A stretch of DNA of 64,000 nucleotides from Micrococcus cohnii. Its GTDB lineage: Bacteria > Actinomycetota > Actinomycetes > Actinomycetales > Micrococcaceae. The notes below the pieces were generated by a model. It saw nothing but the letters and a program-made list of their open reading frames with translations. It searched no databases and had not been told where the DNA came from. Shown in pieces: positions 36,502 to 45,428 of the stretch. Position 1 is the stretch's first letter; every line of letters starts with the position of its first letter. The stretch is from NCBI RefSeq assembly GCF_014205175.1, contig NZ_JACHNA010000001.1, forward strand, positions 2,046,001-2,110,000. Reading direction: 5' to 3'. Position numbers and translations under genes: made by a program.

Positions 36502-37530
36502 ATGACCGACCAGCAGCCCCGGACCACCGACCGCGACCAGGCCGCCGCAGCCGAGACTGTCGCCCCCGCCCAGGGGCCCGTCGCTCCGCTCGAGGAGTTC
36601 GGCGTCCTCGTTGGCGTCGACGGCTCCGACCAGTCGATCTCGGCGGCCCGCTGGGCCCAGCGTGAGGCCCGTGCCCGTCAGGTCCCCCTGACGCTCGTCA
36701 CCGCCTACACCGTCCCCGCCTTCTGGGGGTACGCGGCCGACGTGGGCGGGACGCTCACCGATGACACGGCCCTGCGCGACGGCGTGCGCCAGATGCTCGA
36801 CTCCGTGGCGGCCCAGCTCGATGACGAGGGGCCGGCCCCGACCCTGCGCATCGAGACCGGCGACGCGGCCGGTGTGCTCGTCGACCTCTCCCGCCAGGCC
36901 GAGCTGCTCGTCTCCGGGGCTCGAGGCCGTGGCGGCTTCCTCGGCCGTCTGCTTGGCTCGGTCTCCTCGGCCCTGCCGGGTCACGCGCACTGCCCGGTCG
37001 CGATCATCCCGGCCGGCGAGGACGCCTCCCGCGCCGAGGCCGGCACGCCCGTCGTCGTCGGCGTGGACGGCTCGGAGCAGGGCCGTGCCGCCGCACTCGT
37101 CGCCGCCCATGAGGCGCGGCTGCGCGGCGCCGACCTGCGTGTGCTCGCCGTGCTGCCGCCGGTGTCCCCGTCGAACGCGTGGCTCACGGTGTCCGTCGAC
37201 GACCAGGCGGTGCAGGACGAGCTGCGTACGCGGCTCGACCAGGGCGTCGCCTGGCTGCGCGATGAGTTCCCGGACCTCGCCGTCACGGGCGAGCTGCGTT
37301 CCGGCTCCCCGGTCGAGCTGCTGGCCCAGCACACCGAGACCGCGCGGCTGACGGTCGTCGGCACCCGCGGCCTCGGCGGTTTCGCCGGCGCGCTGCTCGG
37401 TTCGACCAGCCAGGGCGTCGCGGTGCACGCCAAGGGCCCGCTCATGGTGGTGCCGTACCGCGAGGATGTGCGCCTGGGCAACCGCGGGAAGTACGGCCCG
37501 CTGCCGGGGCGGGGCGGCGCCGAGGGCTGA
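36502..37530 (+). CDS. Tandem universal stress protein
   Basis: A 342-residue protein with an acidic N-terminal tail and two UspA domains (about residues 33-170 and 180-320). Each has the ATP-binding G-x2-G-x9-G-S/T motif: GARGRGGFLGRLLGSVS and GTRGLGGFAGALLGSTS, so both should bind ATP as in tandem mycobacterial Usps. Starts read EEFGVLVGVDGSDQS and TPVVVGVDGSEQG. Expected to respond to stationary phase or hypoxia, which is inference from the family. Confidence 0.95.
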   Translation: MTDQQPRTTDRDQAAAAETVAPAQGPVAPLEEFGVLVGVDGSDQSISAARWAQREARARQVPLTLVTAYTVPAFWGYAADVGGTLTDDTALRDGVRQMLDSVAAQLDDEGPAPTLRIETGDAAGVLVDLSRQAELLVSGARGRGGFLGRLLGSVSSALPGHAHCPVAIIPAGEDASRAEAGTPVVVGVDGSEQGRAAALVAAHEARLRGADLRVLAVLPPVSPSNAWLTVSVDDQAVQDELRTRLDQGVAWLRDEFPDLAVTGELRSGSPVELLAQHTETARLTVVGTRGLGGFAGALLGSTSQGVAVHAKGPLMVVPYREDVRLGNRGKYGPLPGRGGAEG

Positions 37531-37551
37531 GGCCGCCGGGCGCGGCGGCGT

Positions 37552-37968
37552 TCAGCCCCAGCCGAGCTCGTGCAGGCGCTGCTCGTCGACGCCGAAGAAG
37601 TGTCCGACCTCGTGCATCACCGTCACGACGATCTCGTGCTCCAGCTCGGTGCGGCTCGCGCAGTGCCGGGTGAGCGGGCCGCGGAAGATCATGATCCGGT
37701 CCGGCAGCTGGAACGCCGCCTCGGCCCGCTCGGTGGGGGCGTAGCCGTCGAACAGGCCGAACAGCTCGGTGTCCGGGTCCTCCCACGGCTCGGGCTCGTA
37801 CTCGTCCTCGACCAGGACGACGACGTTCGTCAGCAGCGACGCGAGCTCGTCCGGGATGCGGCGCAGGGCGGCGTCGACGGCGTCGTCGAACTCGGCCTCG
37901 CTCATCCAGGCCAGCGGCGCGCGCGAGGCGTCCTCGTCGGGGCCGGGTGCGGGCGTCGGGGCGGACAT
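37552..37968 (-). CDS. Small zincin-like metallopeptidase family protein
   Basis: A 138-residue cytoplasmic protein with the zinc-protease signature VMHEVGHFFGVDEQRL (HExxH at about residues 119-123 with a downstream acidic residue) and DRIMIFRGPLTRHCASRTELEHEIVVTV before it. This is the minigluzincin-like metallopeptidase family common in Actinobacteria; no substrate is known. AGGAGGAG four to five bases upstream supports the ATG at 37968. Confidence 0.88.
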   Translation of the reverse strand: MSAPTPAPGPDEDASRAPLAWMSEAEFDDAVDAALRRIPDELASLLTNVVVLVEDEYEPEPWEDPDTELFGLFDGYAPTERAEAAFQLPDRIMIFRGPLTRHCASRTELEHEIVVTVMHEVGHFFGVDEQRLHELGWG

Positions 37969-38011
37969 GCTCCTCCTGCGGGCCGGGTTGCGGGGCGATC
38001 GCGGCTCACTC

Positions 38012-38049
38012 TAGACTTCACTGGTCCACGTGTGCACGCATGAGGGCAG
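38012..38049 (+). promoter_or_regulatory. Promoter of tRNA-Glu
   Basis: TAGACT at 38012-38017 is a good -10 upstream of the tRNA-Glu gene. Confidence 0.45.
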
Positions 38050-38122
<73 letters not shown>

Positions 38123-38205
38123 CGAGTCGCACGACGCCCGTCGCGGTCGGATCGGCATGATGCAGATCACCGCAGGTCGACTTTGTGAGGCTCCGGGGAC
38201 TCTGG

Positions 38206-38248
38206 TAGAGTTTCCACTCGTTGCGAAAGCGACAGAATAAGAGAATAT
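38206..38248 (+). promoter_or_regulatory. Promoter of tRNA-Asp
   Basis: TAGAGT at 38206-38211, with TTTGTG at 38182-38187 as a possible -35, lies in the 126-nt gap between tRNA-Glu and tRNA-Asp. Confidence 0.45.
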
Positions 38249-38322
38249 GGCCCTGTAGCGCAGTTGGTTAGCGCGCCGCCCTGTCACGGCGGAGGTCGCG
38301 GGTTCAAGTCCCGTCAGGGTCG
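38249..38322 (+). tRNA. tRNA-Asp (anticodon GTC)
   Basis: A 74-nt cloverleaf: acceptor GGCCCTG/CAGGGTC with one G-U pair, anticodon loop CTGTCAC giving GTC, T loop TTCAAGT, discriminator G, no encoded CCA. Confidence 0.97.
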
Positions 38323-38381
38323 CTCGGATGTTCCGACTCCGGAATTCCGGTGCCGGATGTCCCGGTGACGCAATGTCATCA

Positions 38382-38454
38382 GGCTCTGTAGCTCAGTTGG
38401 TAGAGCGTTCGACTGAAAATCGAAAGGTCACCGGATCGACGCCGGTCGGAGCCA
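38382..38454 (+). tRNA. tRNA-Phe (anticodon GAA)
   Basis: A 73-nt cloverleaf: acceptor GGCTCTG/CGGAGCC, anticodon loop CTGAAAA giving GAA, T stem ACCGG/CCGGT. The T loop is ATCGACG, so the usual T54 is A. Discriminator A, no encoded CCA. Confidence 0.96.
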
Positions 38455-38462
38455 CGGCATCA

Positions 38463-38492
38463 CAAGGCCCCTCGCATCGGCGAGGGGCCTTG
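38463..38492 (+). terminator. Terminator of the tRNA cluster
   Basis: A perfect 13-bp stem (38463-38475 with 38480-38492) and 4-nt loop begins 8 nt after tRNA-Phe. Confidence 0.75.
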
Positions 38493-38597
38493 TCGCGTCT
38501 GAGGCCCACGCGAGCCCGGTGCGAGGCAGTCCCCCTTTTCCTATGAGTTTGCGCATAATCGGGACCTCAGAGATGCACAAGGATGGCGTCGAGCCCC

Positions 38598-38610
38598 TAC
38601 CGTGGGGTAA
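38598..38610 (+). promoter_or_regulatory. Leaderless promoter of the BCCT transporter
   Basis: TACCGT at 38598-38603 ends 7 nt before the ATG at 38611. Confidence 0.6.
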
Positions 38611-40473
38611 ATGACCGCATCACCACCTTCGACAGACTCGCACTCAACCGACACGACACCCACGTCGACCCCGTCCCCGAAGCGTCTGCTGGACCCCCAG
38701 GTGTTCTGGCCCTCGGCCGTGATCATCCTGGTGTTCGTGGGCCTGACCCTCATGAACCCCAAGGGCATGGAGGCCGGAATCGGCGCCGTGCAGACCGCGA
38801 TCATCTCGAACTTCTCGTGGTGGTACGCGCTCGTCGCGCTCTTCTTCGTCTTCTTCTGCATCTACCTCGGCTTTTCCCGCAAGGGCAGCATCACCATGGG
38901 CGACCCCGACGAGAAGCCCGAGTTCGATCTGATGTCCTGGTTCGCGCTGCTCTTCGCGGCCGGCATGGGCATCGGTCTGGTCTTCTACGGCATGACCGAG
39001 CCGCTGATGCACTACAACTCCCCGCGCCCAGACCTGAGCGCGGAGAACCCCTCGCAGGGTGAGATCTCCCAGTCCGCGCTGGCCACCACGTTCATGCACT
39101 GGGGCCTGCAGCCGTGGGCCATCTACGCGGTGGTCGGCATCGCCGTCGGCCTGGCCATCCACCGTCGCGGCCGCCCGCTGGCCATGCGCTGGGCGTTCGA
39201 GCCGCTGATCGGCGAGAAGGCGACCCGCGGCGTGTGGGGCGCCATCATCGACAACATCGCGCTGATCGGCACGGTCTTCGGCGTCGCCACCTCCCTGGGC
39301 CTCGGCGTCACGCAGATGGCCGCGGGTCTGCGTTCCCTCGGCGTCGTGCCGGAGGAGTCCGCCTGGCTTGAGTACGTGATGATCGCGGCCGTGACCTGCG
39401 TCGTGCTCTACACCGTTGTCTCCGGCGTCGAGAAGGGCATGAAGTGGCTGTCGAACTTCAACCTGATCCTCGCCGCCGGCCTGCTGCTGTTCATCGCGAT
39501 CGTCGGCCCGACCACCTTCATTCTGAAGGAGACGGTCCAGTCGTTCGGCGCCTACATGCAGAACTACCTCAGCTCCTCGCTCAACGTCTCCGCCTTCTAC
39601 GGTGAGGAGGGCGATACCTGGCAGGGCTCGTGGAGCGCCTTCTACTGGGGCTGGTGGATGTCCTGGACTCCGTTCGTCGGCATCTTCATCGCGCGTATCT
39701 CCCGCGGCCGCACGGTCCGCCACTTCATCATGGGCGTGCTCGCCGTCCCGACGCTGATCTCCGTGCTGTGGTTCGGCGTGCTCGGCGGCACCGCCATGTA
39801 CTACGAGACCGTCAAACCGGCCGGCTACAGCTCGGTCGTCGGCGAGGACGGGACCATCGACGCGAACGCCGCGCTGTTCCAGGTGATGGAGCAGATGCCC
39901 GGCGGCGTGATCCTCGTGGTCGGCGCGATCATCCTCTCGGCGGTCTTCTTCGTCACCTCCTCGGACTCCGGCTCGCTCGTGATGGGCATGCTGGCCTCCG
40001 GTGGTGACCCGGAGCCGCGCCACATCGTGCGCATCGTCTTCGCGATCGCCACCGCGCTGCTCTCGGCGGCGCTGCTGGCCGCCGGCGGCCTGTCGGCGAT
40101 CCAGACGCTCGCGATCACGATCGGCCTGCCGTTCAGCATCCTGATGCTCATGATGTGCGCGGCGACGCTGCGCACTCTCGCGTACTCGGTGGCCCGTGTG
40201 GAAGCGGTGCGCCGCCAGGCGCAGCTGGCCTCGATCAAGACGCACCTGGGCCTCGAGACCGACGACAAGGTCGTCAACGCCGGTCCGGTGGCGGCGCACG
40301 AGTGGTGGGCGTCGCTGAGCCGGGACCACCAGCAGAAGATCGCCCAGATGGCCTCCCCGGGGGCCGATGATCAGATCTTCCCGCATGGTCACACCGGCGA
40401 GCAGCCCGTGACTCCCACTAACGGTTCGGCGCCCTCCGAGGGCCCGAGCCGGGGCGGCAGCTCCGCGCTCTGA
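38611..40473 (+). CDS. BCCT-family betaine/choline/carnitine transporter
   Basis: Imports a quaternary ammonium compatible solute or its precursor by sodium or proton symport. The 620 residues hold 12 hydrophobic helices with the family signatures GMGIGLVFYGMTEPLMHY (TM3) and GWWMSWTPFVGIFIARISRGRTVR (TM8; aromatic binding box). GMGIG rather than other TM3 variants suggests a sodium-coupled betaine-type carrier, which is inference. The cytoplasmic C-terminus is long (about 90 residues), the kind of tail that senses osmotic stress in BetP. It ends in front of a bidirectional terminator. Confidence 0.94.
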   Translation: MTASPPSTDSHSTDTTPTSTPSPKRLLDPQVFWPSAVIILVFVGLTLMNPKGMEAGIGAVQTAIISNFSWWYALVALFFVFFCIYLGFSRKGSITMGDPDEKPEFDLMSWFALLFAAGMGIGLVFYGMTEPLMHYNSPRPDLSAENPSQGEISQSALATTFMHWGLQPWAIYAVVGIAVGLAIHRRGRPLAMRWAFEPLIGEKATRGVWGAIIDNIALIGTVFGVATSLGLGVTQMAAGLRSLGVVPEESAWLEYVMIAAVTCVVLYTVVSGVEKGMKWLSNFNLILAAGLLLFIAIVGPTTFILKETVQSFGAYMQNYLSSSLNVSAFYGEEGDTWQGSWSAFYWGWWMSWTPFVGIFIARISRGRTVRHFIMGVLAVPTLISVLWFGVLGGTAMYYETVKPAGYSSVVGEDGTIDANAALFQVMEQMPGGVILVVGAIILSAVFFVTSSDSGSLVMGMLASGGDPEPRHIVRIVFAIATALLSAALLAAGGLSAIQTLAITIGLPFSILMLMMCAATLRTLAYSVARVEAVRRQAQLASIKTHLGLETDDKVVNAGPVAAHEWWASLSRDHQQKIAQMASPGADDQIFPHGHTGEQPVTPTNGSAPSEGPSRGGSSAL

Positions 40474-40525
40474 TCCACGGCGGGCTCGCCACGTCGCCCG
40501 TGGCGGGCCCGCCCACTGACACCAG

Positions 40526-40567
40526 ACGGCCCGGCCGTCTCCCTCGCGGGGGAGGCGGCCGGGCCGT
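40526..40567. terminator. Bidirectional terminator between BCCT and APC genes
   Basis: An 18-bp stem (40526-40543 with 40550-40567, one G-T pair) around a 6-nt loop separates the convergent BCCT and permease genes. Confidence 0.7.
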
Positions 40568-40605
40568 TGTGCGTGGGACGGCCGGCGCGAGACCGGCCGC
40601 GGTCC

Positions 40606-42045
40606 TCAGGGCTGCGGCAGCCGCCCGGTCCGAGCGTGGCGCAGCGAGTGACGGCGGGCGCCGACAACCCACACGAGCGTCAGCAGCGCCACCCATACCA
40701 GCCCGATGGCCAGGGCCTGTCGGCTCTCGGGAAGCCACGCGAGCACGCCCACGACGAACGCCACGAACGCCAGGGTCGCCCACGTGGCCGCCGTGCCGCC
40801 GGGCATCGCGAACGCTCCCGGCCGCTCTCCGGCGGCCGTCATGGCCCGGCGCATGCCCAGGTGTGAGAGCAGGATCATCGTCCAGGTCCACACCACGGAG
40901 AACGTGGCGATCTGAGCCACCGTGACGAACGCGTCCTCGGCCACCGTGTTCACCACCGCGCCCACGACCATGACGCCCACGACGACCAGCAGCGACGCCC
41001 AGGGGACGCCGCGTGAGCTCACGCGCGTGAACACGCGCGGCGCCTGCCCGTCCTGGGCGAGGGAGTAGAGCAGCCGCCCCATCGAGTAGGTGCAGCCGTT
41101 GACGGCGGAGACGGCGGCCGTGAGGACCACGAAGTTCAGCAGGTGGGCGGCGAAGGGCACGCCCAGCTGGCCGAAGATCTGCACGAAGGGCGAGGAGTCG
41201 AGCTCGATCCGGTCCCACGGCACCAGCGACATGGTCACGGCCAATGTGCCCACGTAGAACAGCAGGATGCGCACGGGAACCGAGTTGATCGCCTTCGGGA
41301 TCGCCCCCGAGGGGTCCTTGGCCTCGCCGGCGGTGATGCCGATCGTCTCGATGCCGCCGAAGGAGAACACGACGATCGACAGGGCCGCGAGCATGCCGGC
41401 CGCCCCGGTCGGGAACAGGCCGCCGTGCGCCACAAGATTCTGCGGCCCGGTCGGAGCGCCGGGCTCGTAGCTCACGCCCATGAGCATCAGCGCGATGCCA
41501 CCGCCGATCATCGCCAGCACCGCGACGACCTTGACGATCGAGAGCCAGAACTCGAGCTCGCCGTAGCGGCCGACGCGGGCGATGTTGATGCCCGCGATGA
41601 AGCAGATGACCGCCGCGATCCACACCCAAGCGGGGGTGCCGGGATACCAGAACTGCATGTAGAGAGCCGCCGCGGTGATGTCCGCGATGATGACGATCGC
41701 CAGCTCGAACACGAACGACCAGCCCGTCAGGAAGCCGGCGAACGGGCCCAGGTAGCGGAATGCGTAGGCCGAGAACGAGCCGGAGACCGGCTCGCGCACG
41801 GCCATCTCGCCCAGGGCGCGCATCACGAAGAACACGGCGGCGCCCGCGGCGAGGTAGGCCAACAGCACGCCCGGGCCGGCCGCCGTGATGGCGGCGGAGG
41901 AGCCCAGGAACAGGCCCGTGCCGATCGCTGAGCCCAGCGCGATGAAGATGATGTGCCGGGTGCTCAGCTCCCGCTGCAGGCCCGGGCCGTGGGCGTCACC
42001 GGTCGTGCGGGCCGCCTCGGAGGCGGCGGTGCGCGAGCCGCTCAT
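40606..42045 (-). CDS. Amino acid permease (APC superfamily)
   Basis: A 479-residue permease with twelve hydrophobic helices. TM1 reads IIFIALGSAIGTGLFLGSSAAI, the classical AAT-type signature, followed by MRALGEMAVREPVSGSFSAYA in TM3 and FSFGGIETIGITAGEAKDP in TM6. It imports a neutral, aromatic or basic amino acid by proton symport; the exact substrate is unknown. Its ATG overlaps the stop of the GH13 glucosidase by 4 nt (ATGA), so it is translationally coupled to a carbohydrate enzyme, an unusual pairing. The frame is open to 42504 but only as a shadow. Confidence 0.92.
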   Translation of the reverse strand: MSGSRTAASEAARTTGDAHGPGLQRELSTRHIIFIALGSAIGTGLFLGSSAAITAAGPGVLLAYLAAGAAVFFVMRALGEMAVREPVSGSFSAYAFRYLGPFAGFLTGWSFVFELAIVIIADITAAALYMQFWYPGTPAWVWIAAVICFIAGINIARVGRYGELEFWLSIVKVVAVLAMIGGGIALMLMGVSYEPGAPTGPQNLVAHGGLFPTGAAGMLAALSIVVFSFGGIETIGITAGEAKDPSGAIPKAINSVPVRILLFYVGTLAVTMSLVPWDRIELDSSPFVQIFGQLGVPFAAHLLNFVVLTAAVSAVNGCTYSMGRLLYSLAQDGQAPRVFTRVSSRGVPWASLLVVVGVMVVGAVVNTVAEDAFVTVAQIATFSVVWTWTMILLSHLGMRRAMTAAGERPGAFAMPGGTAATWATLAFVAFVVGVLAWLPESRQALAIGLVWVALLTLVWVVGARRHSLRHARTGRLPQP

Positions 42046-43925
42046 GCGTCCGGGCCCAGCAGGAACCAGCCGGCCGTGTCGGCGGCCAGGGCGCCGTCGA
42101 CGAGGGCCTCGGACGCCTCGACCGAGAGCACGGTGCGCTCGACGCCCTCGGGCGGTGCGACCGGGTCCGGGCCCAGATTGGCCATGACGAGCACGGTGCG
42201 CTCGGCGCCGGATCCACCCGCACCGTCGGGACGGGCACCGTCGACGGTCACGGTGAACGCGAGCACGCCGTTCTCGGGGGCGTGCTGCTCGGCCCAGGCG
42301 AACCGGCCGCCGCCCATGCCCAGCTCGCCGCGGATGCCCAGCAGCGTCCGATACAGCTCGAACGTCGATCCGGGCACATCCACCTGGCGGTCCGCCGCGT
42401 ACCGGGTGTAGGACTCCGGGGCGGGCAGCCACGGGGTGCCGGGCTCGCCGTCGGCCGCCGTGTTGTTCACCGCGAAGCCCAGGCCCGGGGCCTGCGAGTC
42501 CCACGGCATCGGGATGCGGCAGCCGTCGCGGCCGGGCTCCTCCCCGTTCGTGCGGAAGAAGTACGGGTCCGTGCGGTGCTCGTCGGCCAGCGTCGTGTGC
42601 TCGGGCAGGGCCAACTCGTCACCCTGGTAGATGTACGCCGAGCCCGGCAGAGCCAGCTCGAGCATCGCGGAGGCGCGGGCGCGGCGCAGACCGATGGCCT
42701 CGTCGGGCTGCTCGTCGTGCGCCTGGATGCCGGCCGGGTAGCTCGACGGGTCCGCCAGGCCGTAGCGGGAGGCGTGGCGGACCGTGTCGTGGTTGGAGAG
42801 CACCCACGTGTTCGGGGCTCCCACGCGGCCGGCGTGCTCGTAGGAACGCTCGATCGCGCTCGCCAGCGACGGCGCGTTCCACCCGGCCATCAGGTAGGTG
42901 AAGTTGAACGTCTGGTGCATCTCGTCCGGGCGGACGTAGCGGAACATGCGGGACAGGGGCGCGACCCAGGCCTCGGCGACCATCATCGGCTCGTGGTCGT
43001 AGGAGTCGAGCAGACGGCGCCAGGCCCGGTAGATCTCGTGCACCCCGTCCTGGTCGATGAACGGCATCTCCGGCTCGAATGTGTCCGGGTCGAAGTCCGG
43101 GTCCTCGTCCTGGCCGGCGTCGGTGACCATGCCCATGCGGGTGACCTCGGCGTCCGGCAGGCCCTGCTTCTTGACCATGCCGTGGGCGACGTCGATGCGG
43201 AATCCGTCCACGCCACGGTCCAGCCAGAAGCGCAGGACGGACTCGAACTCGTCGTGGACCTCGGGGTTCTCCCAGTTCAGATCCGGCTGCGTCGAGTCGA
43301 ACAGGTGCAGGTACCACTGGCCGTCGGTGCCGTCGGGCTCGACCACGCGGGTCCAGGCGCGCCCGCCGAACGTCGACTCCCAGTTGTTCGGGGGCAGTTC
43401 ACCGTGCTCGCCGCGGCCGTCACGGAAGTGGTAGCGGGCGCGCTCGGGCGAGCCGGGGGCGGCCTTGAGGGCCTCCTGGAACCAGGCGTGCTCCGAGGAG
43501 GTGTGGTTGGGGACCATGTCCACGATCACGCGGATCCCGGCCTCGTGGGCGGTGGCGATCAGCTCGTCGGCGTCCTCGAGGGTGCCGAAGCGCGGGTCGA
43601 TCCGCCGGTAGTCCGAGACGTCGTAGCCGGCGTCGTTCTGCGGGGACGCGTAGAAGGGGGAGAGCCAGATCGCGTCGACGCCGAGGCGCCGCAGGTAGGG
43701 GATGCGGGCGGTGACGCCGGGCAAATCGCCCATGCCGTCGCCGTCGCCGTCGGCGAAGCTGCGCGGATACACCTGGTAGATCACCGCGTCGGCCCACCAA
43801 GGGGTGCTCGGGCGGTTGCGGGCCTCCGACGGGGGAGTGCTCGGGCGGCCGGTCGGGGCGTCAGCCGAGGTGGTGGCGGCTGCGGCGGCGTCGGTGGGGC
43901 GCGAGGCGGAGCGCGGAGAAGTCAT
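42042..43925 (-). CDS. Alpha-glucosidase, glycoside hydrolase family 13
   Basis: Hydrolyses short alpha-glucosides such as maltose or isomaltose inside the cell. The 627 residues show the GH13 regions in order: DMVPNHTS (region I), GFRIDVAHG with the catalytic nucleophile Asp (II), MVAEAWV with the acid/base Glu (III) and VLSNHDTVRHASR (IV), in a barrel beginning WWADAVIYQVYPRSFADGDGDG. A Ser/Thr/Ala-rich N-terminal extension of about 40 residues is not a signal peptide. Leaderless promoter; the stop overlaps the permease start. Confidence 0.94.
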   Translation of the reverse strand: MTSPRSASRPTDAAAAATTSADAPTGRPSTPPSEARNRPSTPWWADAVIYQVYPRSFADGDGDGMGDLPGVTARIPYLRRLGVDAIWLSPFYASPQNDAGYDVSDYRRIDPRFGTLEDADELIATAHEAGIRVIVDMVPNHTSSEHAWFQEALKAAPGSPERARYHFRDGRGEHGELPPNNWESTFGGRAWTRVVEPDGTDGQWYLHLFDSTQPDLNWENPEVHDEFESVLRFWLDRGVDGFRIDVAHGMVKKQGLPDAEVTRMGMVTDAGQDEDPDFDPDTFEPEMPFIDQDGVHEIYRAWRRLLDSYDHEPMMVAEAWVAPLSRMFRYVRPDEMHQTFNFTYLMAGWNAPSLASAIERSYEHAGRVGAPNTWVLSNHDTVRHASRYGLADPSSYPAGIQAHDEQPDEAIGLRRARASAMLELALPGSAYIYQGDELALPEHTTLADEHRTDPYFFRTNGEEPGRDGCRIPMPWDSQAPGLGFAVNNTAADGEPGTPWLPAPESYTRYAADRQVDVPGSTFELYRTLLGIRGELGMGGGRFAWAEQHAPENGVLAFTVTVDGARPDGAGGSGAERTVLVMANLGPDPVAPPEGVERTVLSVEASEALVDGALAADTAGWFLLGPDA

Positions 43926-43938
43926 GGGGACAAGCCTA
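43926..43938 (-). promoter_or_regulatory. Leaderless promoter of the glucosidase-permease operon
   Basis: Minus-strand TAGGCT (43938 to 43933) ends 7 nt before the ATG at 43925. Confidence 0.55.
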
Positions 43939-44019
43939 CGGCGGGGCGCTGGCGGGTGAGGCGGAGCCGGGACGCGTGCTGACATGTGAGATGCGCCGGG
44001 GCGCCGCGCGCTCGCCCGG

Positions 44020-45345
44020 TCAGCCTCGGGAGACCTCCGGCAGACGCAGGCCCAGCACGACGCCGAGCGTGCCGAGCCCGGCGAGGAGCAGCAGCGCCCA
44101 CACGACGTCGACGGCCGCGACGGCGGCGCTCGCCCCGCCGACGAGCAGCAGGACGACGCCCATCGTCGTGTTGGACACGGCCGTGTACACGGTGCGGCGG
44201 TCGCCGGAGGCCATGTCCACGAGGTAGGTCTTCCGGCCCACGCGCACACCGGTGTGGATCAGGGTCAGCAGGAAGTACGCGCTCACGAGCGCGAGTGCGC
44301 CCGGCCCGGAGGCGCCGTCGACGCCCGCCAAGCGGGTGAGGACGACGACCGCGACGATCACGGCGGACGCGGAGGCCGCCCCGAGCGCCATGAGCCGACG
44401 GGACGAACGGTCCGCGAGGCGCCCGAACATGCGGCCGCCGAGCAGCGCCGCGATGCCGGAGGCCAGCACGTAGCCGCCCAGGCCGGAGAGCCCGTCGGCG
44501 CCGGCCTGCAGGCTGAGCGTCACGATGAACGGCGGGCTGAGCGAGGAGACGAGCAGCAGGGATCGGACGGTGACGAAGTGCCGGAACCCGCGGTCGTCGC
44601 GCAGCAGCGCCCACGAGCGGGCGAGGGCCCCGGGGGAGTCGGCGTCGGCCTCACCGGCCTCGTCCGGGGTGTCGTCGGGCTCGCGGACCTGCGCGGACAA
44701 CACCGCGGAGGCGGTCCAGGCGAGGGCACCGGCGGCGAGCAGCCAGGCGAGCGTCCCGGCGTCGAGGCGATCGTCGCCGAGCAGGCGGATCCCGACGCCG
44801 AGGGTGACGGCCACCAGCCCGGCCGCCATCGTGGCCAGGCCGGTGATCTGGCCGCGCTCGCCCTTGGGGATGGTGCGGCCCTGCACGTCCTTCGAGGCGA
44901 TGGAGCACAGGCATCGGCCCAGCGAGAACACGGCGAGGGCGGTCAGGATCGTCACTCCGGCGGCAAGCCCGTGCCCGAGGGTCGCGACGCCGGTCATGAC
45001 CGCGACGCACGCGGCCTGCACGAGCGCGCCGGCCGCGAACACGAGGCTGCGGCGGCGGGCCCGCACGACGAGCGGGGTGAGGAACGCCTGCGGGAGCATC
45101 GAGCCGGACTCGCGGATCGGCACGAGCAGTCCGACCAGGGCGGGCGGCACCCCGAGGGCCGCGAACAGCCAGGGCAGCACGGTGGAGGCGTTCACGGTCT
45201 GGTCGCCGGCGGACTGCAGGCCCTGAGCGCCGACGAGGCGCAGCCCGTTCGCGGGCAGATCGGCGCGGACCTGCGGCGACAGGCCCTGCTCGGAGGCGCG
45301 GTCCCGCTTCACGACGGCGGAGTACAGCGTGTCGGCGATGCTCAC
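44020..45345 (-). CDS. MFS transporter
   Basis: A 441-residue major facilitator with about 12 hydrophobic helices and a charged central loop (REPDDTPDEAGEADADSP) between the two halves. GRMFGRLADRSSRRLMALG is the motif A loop of the second half, and KGERGQITGLATMAAGLVAV is a TM5-like segment. Substrate unknown. The frame begins at 45384, but a TACCGT -10 six bases before GTG 45345 indicates the shorter start (V-SIADTLYSAVVKRD). Confidence 0.85.
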   Translation of the reverse strand: MSIADTLYSAVVKRDRASEQGLSPQVRADLPANGLRLVGAQGLQSAGDQTVNASTVLPWLFAALGVPPALVGLLVPIRESGSMLPQAFLTPLVVRARRRSLVFAAGALVQAACVAVMTGVATLGHGLAAGVTILTALAVFSLGRCLCSIASKDVQGRTIPKGERGQITGLATMAAGLVAVTLGVGIRLLGDDRLDAGTLAWLLAAGALAWTASAVLSAQVREPDDTPDEAGEADADSPGALARSWALLRDDRGFRHFVTVRSLLLVSSLSPPFIVTLSLQAGADGLSGLGGYVLASGIAALLGGRMFGRLADRSSRRLMALGAASASAVIVAVVVLTRLAGVDGASGPGALALVSAYFLLTLIHTGVRVGRKTYLVDMASGDRRTVYTAVSNTTMGVVLLLVGGASAAVAAVDVVWALLLLAGLGTLGVVLGLRLPEVSRG

Positions 45346-45357
45346 CCGACCACGGTA
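45346..45357 (-). promoter_or_regulatory. Leaderless promoter of the MFS gene
   Basis: Minus-strand TACCGT (45357 to 45352) ends 6 nt before the GTG at 45345. Confidence 0.5.
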
Positions 45358-45416
45358 GTCCCGGCGCGGCGGGTCTTCGTGCACAGGGTGGGACGGTGAG
45401 GCTGGGTGCGGACCCC

Positions 45417-45428
45417 CAGAATGGAGGG
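45417..45428 (+). promoter_or_regulatory. Leaderless promoter of the nitroreductase gene
   Basis: CAGAAT at 45417-45422 ends 6 nt before the ATG at 45429. The intervening GGAGGG is too close to act as a normal ribosome-binding site. Confidence 0.45.
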
